Below, in pieces: positions 4,947 to 6,140 of a stretch of DNA of 6,140 nt. Below the pieces are notes generated by a model, which worked only from the letters and a program-made list of their open reading frames with translations, made no database searches and was not told the DNA's origin. The DNA comes from a bacterium (GTDB taxonomy: Bacteria > JAHJDO01): the NCBI GenBank assembly GCA_030652805.1, contig JAUSPT010000059.1, positions 1 to 6,140 of the forward strand, read 5' to 3'. Each line of letters starts with the position of its first letter. The first letter of the stretch is position 1. Both the position numbers and the translations under genes were made by a program.

Positions 4947-6140
4947 ATGGCACGGAAGAGGATTAGCATGAAAAAGCTTCGAGAGATTATACGTTTCACG
5001 TGTACTACCAACATGAGCGAGAGAAAGATAGCCAGAGCACTCAACATTTCCCGGCCTGTTGTCGGACAGTACATCAGGGACTTCAGCGCAAGCGGCCTTA
5101 CCTATGAACAGATCAAGGACATGGCAGACAGCCAGTTCCTTGCCCTGTTTGAAAAACAAAAGAACAGAAAATGTTCAAAGTACGAGGAGCTATCAAGACA
5201 ATTCCCCTATGTTGCGATAGAGCTCAAAAAAACCGGTGTAACCCTCATGACCCTGTGGAATGAGTATCAAAAGGGACATCCAGACGGTTACAGCTACTCC
5301 CAGTTCTGCTATCACTTTCAGGTATGGAGAAATGCATCAAAAATAACGATGCATATCGAACATAAGGCCGGCGACAAGATGTTTGTCGATTATGCCGGTG
5401 ATAAACTGACGATTGAGGATCGCAAAACCGGCAGGGAACAACCGGTGGAAGTCTTTGTGGCTATCCTGGGATCCAGTCAGTTGACCTATGCGGAGGGATC
5501 TTTAAGCCAGAAGTCGGAAGACTGGATCCGATCGAATGAACGTTCTTTCATCTACTTCGGTGGTGCTACCCAGGCAATTGTCCCCGACAACCTTAAATCC
5601 GGAGTAACGAAGAGCAACAAGTATGAGCCGGGAATCAACCCCATGTTTGACGACTTTGCCGAGCACTACCGGACAGTTATTCTTCCCGCGCGGGTTCGCC
5701 GTCCACAAGACAAAGCGCTGGTTGAAAACGCGGTTCGACTTGTCTACCAGAGGATATATGCTCCACTCAGAAACAGGACTTTTTTCTCTCTTAAGGAACT
5801 CAACGAGGCCATCTGGGACCTTCTGGAAAAACATAATAACACACCCTTTCAGCGTTTAAATATCTCCAGAAGAGAACTCTTTGAGAAGATTGAAAAACCG
5901 GTTCTCAAGTCCCTGCCGGTGGAACGGTATGCCCTCAAACAATGCAAGGAACTCACTGTCCAGATCAACTATCATGTCGAATTGCGTGAAGACAGGCATT
6001 ACTACAGTGTGCCATGGCAGCTCAGAGGTAAACGGGTGAGAGTCATATACGATGACAGGAATGTGGCGATCTACTATGACAACATAAGAATCGTTCAGCA
6101 CAAAAGGATTCGTATCCCCAACGATTACACCACTCTGCCC
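4947..6140 (+). CDS. istA: IS21-family transposase IstA (3' end beyond window)
   Basis: IstA is the DDE transposase of IS21 elements and works with the AAA+ helper IstB. The visible 398 codons have no stop. Residues 22-47 form a helix-turn-helix (MSERKIARALNISRPVVGQY) for DNA binding. YSYSQFCYHFQVWR (115-128) is a family-typical linker. The RNase H-like core shows MFVDYAG (Asp148), IVPDNLKSGV (Asp214) and DKALVENAV (Glu260), the three catalytic acids. A C-terminal beta domain follows with HYYSVPWQLRGKRVRV (351-366). AGAGGAG at 4934-4940 lies 6 bases before ATG 4947, so this start is preferred over the in-frame ATG 4941, which abuts it. The gene looks intact as far as it goes. Known IstA proteins run from about 390 to over 500 residues. 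Confidence 0.93.
   Translation, partial: MARKRISMKKLREIIRFTCTTNMSERKIARALNISRPVVGQYIRDFSASGLTYEQIKDMADSQFLALFEKQKNRKCSKYEELSRQFPYVAIELKKTGVTLMTLWNEYQKGHPDGYSYSQFCYHFQVWRNASKITMHIEHKAGDKMFVDYAGDKLTIEDRKTGREQPVEVFVAILGSSQLTYAEGSLSQKSEDWIRSNERSFIYFGGATQAIVPDNLKSGVTKSNKYEPGINPMFDDFAEHYRTVILPARVRRPQDKALVENAVRLVYQRIYAPLRNRTFFSLKELNEAIWDLLEKHNNTPFQRLNISRRELFEKIEKPVLKSLPVERYALKQCKELTVQINYHVELREDRHYYSVPWQLRGKRVRVIYDDRNVAIYYDNIRIVQHKRIRIPNDYTTLP

Larger units (their letters stand above)
4746..6140 (+). mobile_element. IS21-family insertion sequence, left end and istA (right side beyond window)
   Basis: The terminal repeat array at 4751-4865 followed by a DDE transposase of IstA type defines the left part of an IS21-family element. 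The tip is placed at TG 4746-4747 because family members begin with TG and the first repeat core starts 4 bases later. The exact base needs the matching right end. The istB ATPase gene, the right end and the target duplication are not in the window. The reading frame is unbroken and the composition is richer in GC than the flanking genes, so this is a more recent arrival than the IS481 and IS3-like remnants. Confidence 0.8.

Noticed and set aside
4877-6101. Minus-strand frames and one + frame within istA
   Set aside because: The istA frame has all DDE residues and continuous family similarity, so the others are shadows.

Overview
The window looks like part of a bacterial surface-polysaccharide (O-antigen, capsule or similar glycan) locus broken up by transposable elements. 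Host-type genes are AT-rich and lie on the + strand. They are the 3' end of an unidentified CDS (1-192), a radical SAM enzyme with a SPASM/twitch-like C-terminus (about 722-1744), a GT-B family 4 type glycosyltransferase (2512-3639) and a class I SAM-dependent methyltransferase with an N-terminal membrane segment (3658-4488). The last two are 18 bases apart and probably co-transcribed. The sequence does not identify the organism. The style of the genes and the mix of IS families would fit an environmental Gram-negative anaerobe or a deltaproteobacterium-like lineage, but that is a guess.

The three long stretches without an intact host gene hold mobile DNA. 193-706 contains, on the minus strand, a decayed open frame whose C-terminus resembles the end of an IS3-family OrfB transposase. 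1745-2511 contains the tail of an IS481-like transposase (about 2200-2427) with three in-frame stops, plus a strong 31-base palindrome at 1945-1975. 4489-4745 contains tandem hairpins and a short decayed frame. That frame runs into a start codon (TAATG) for a protein beginning MKILLIYP, and the reading frame is cut there.

From 4746 to the window end lies the left part of an IS21-family element: five 23-base terminal repeats (4751-4865) followed by an uninterrupted istA (4947 to beyond 6140) with all three DDE residues visible. Its base composition is visibly more GC-rich than the host genes. istB and the right end are outside the window.

Taken together, the glycosyltransferase probably adds a sugar to a lipid-linked or nascent glycan at the inner membrane, the anchored methyltransferase may methylate the product, and the radical SAM enzyme may modify a sugar or another cluster substrate. 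These roles are inferred from family and neighbourhood. I found no CRISPR array, tRNA or rRNA, and no clearly new defence or RiPP system. The most informative observations are the apparent insertion of IS21 at codon 9 of a downstream gene, the 23-base repeat array, the unexplained palindrome, and the co-occurrence of remnants of three IS families in one small region.
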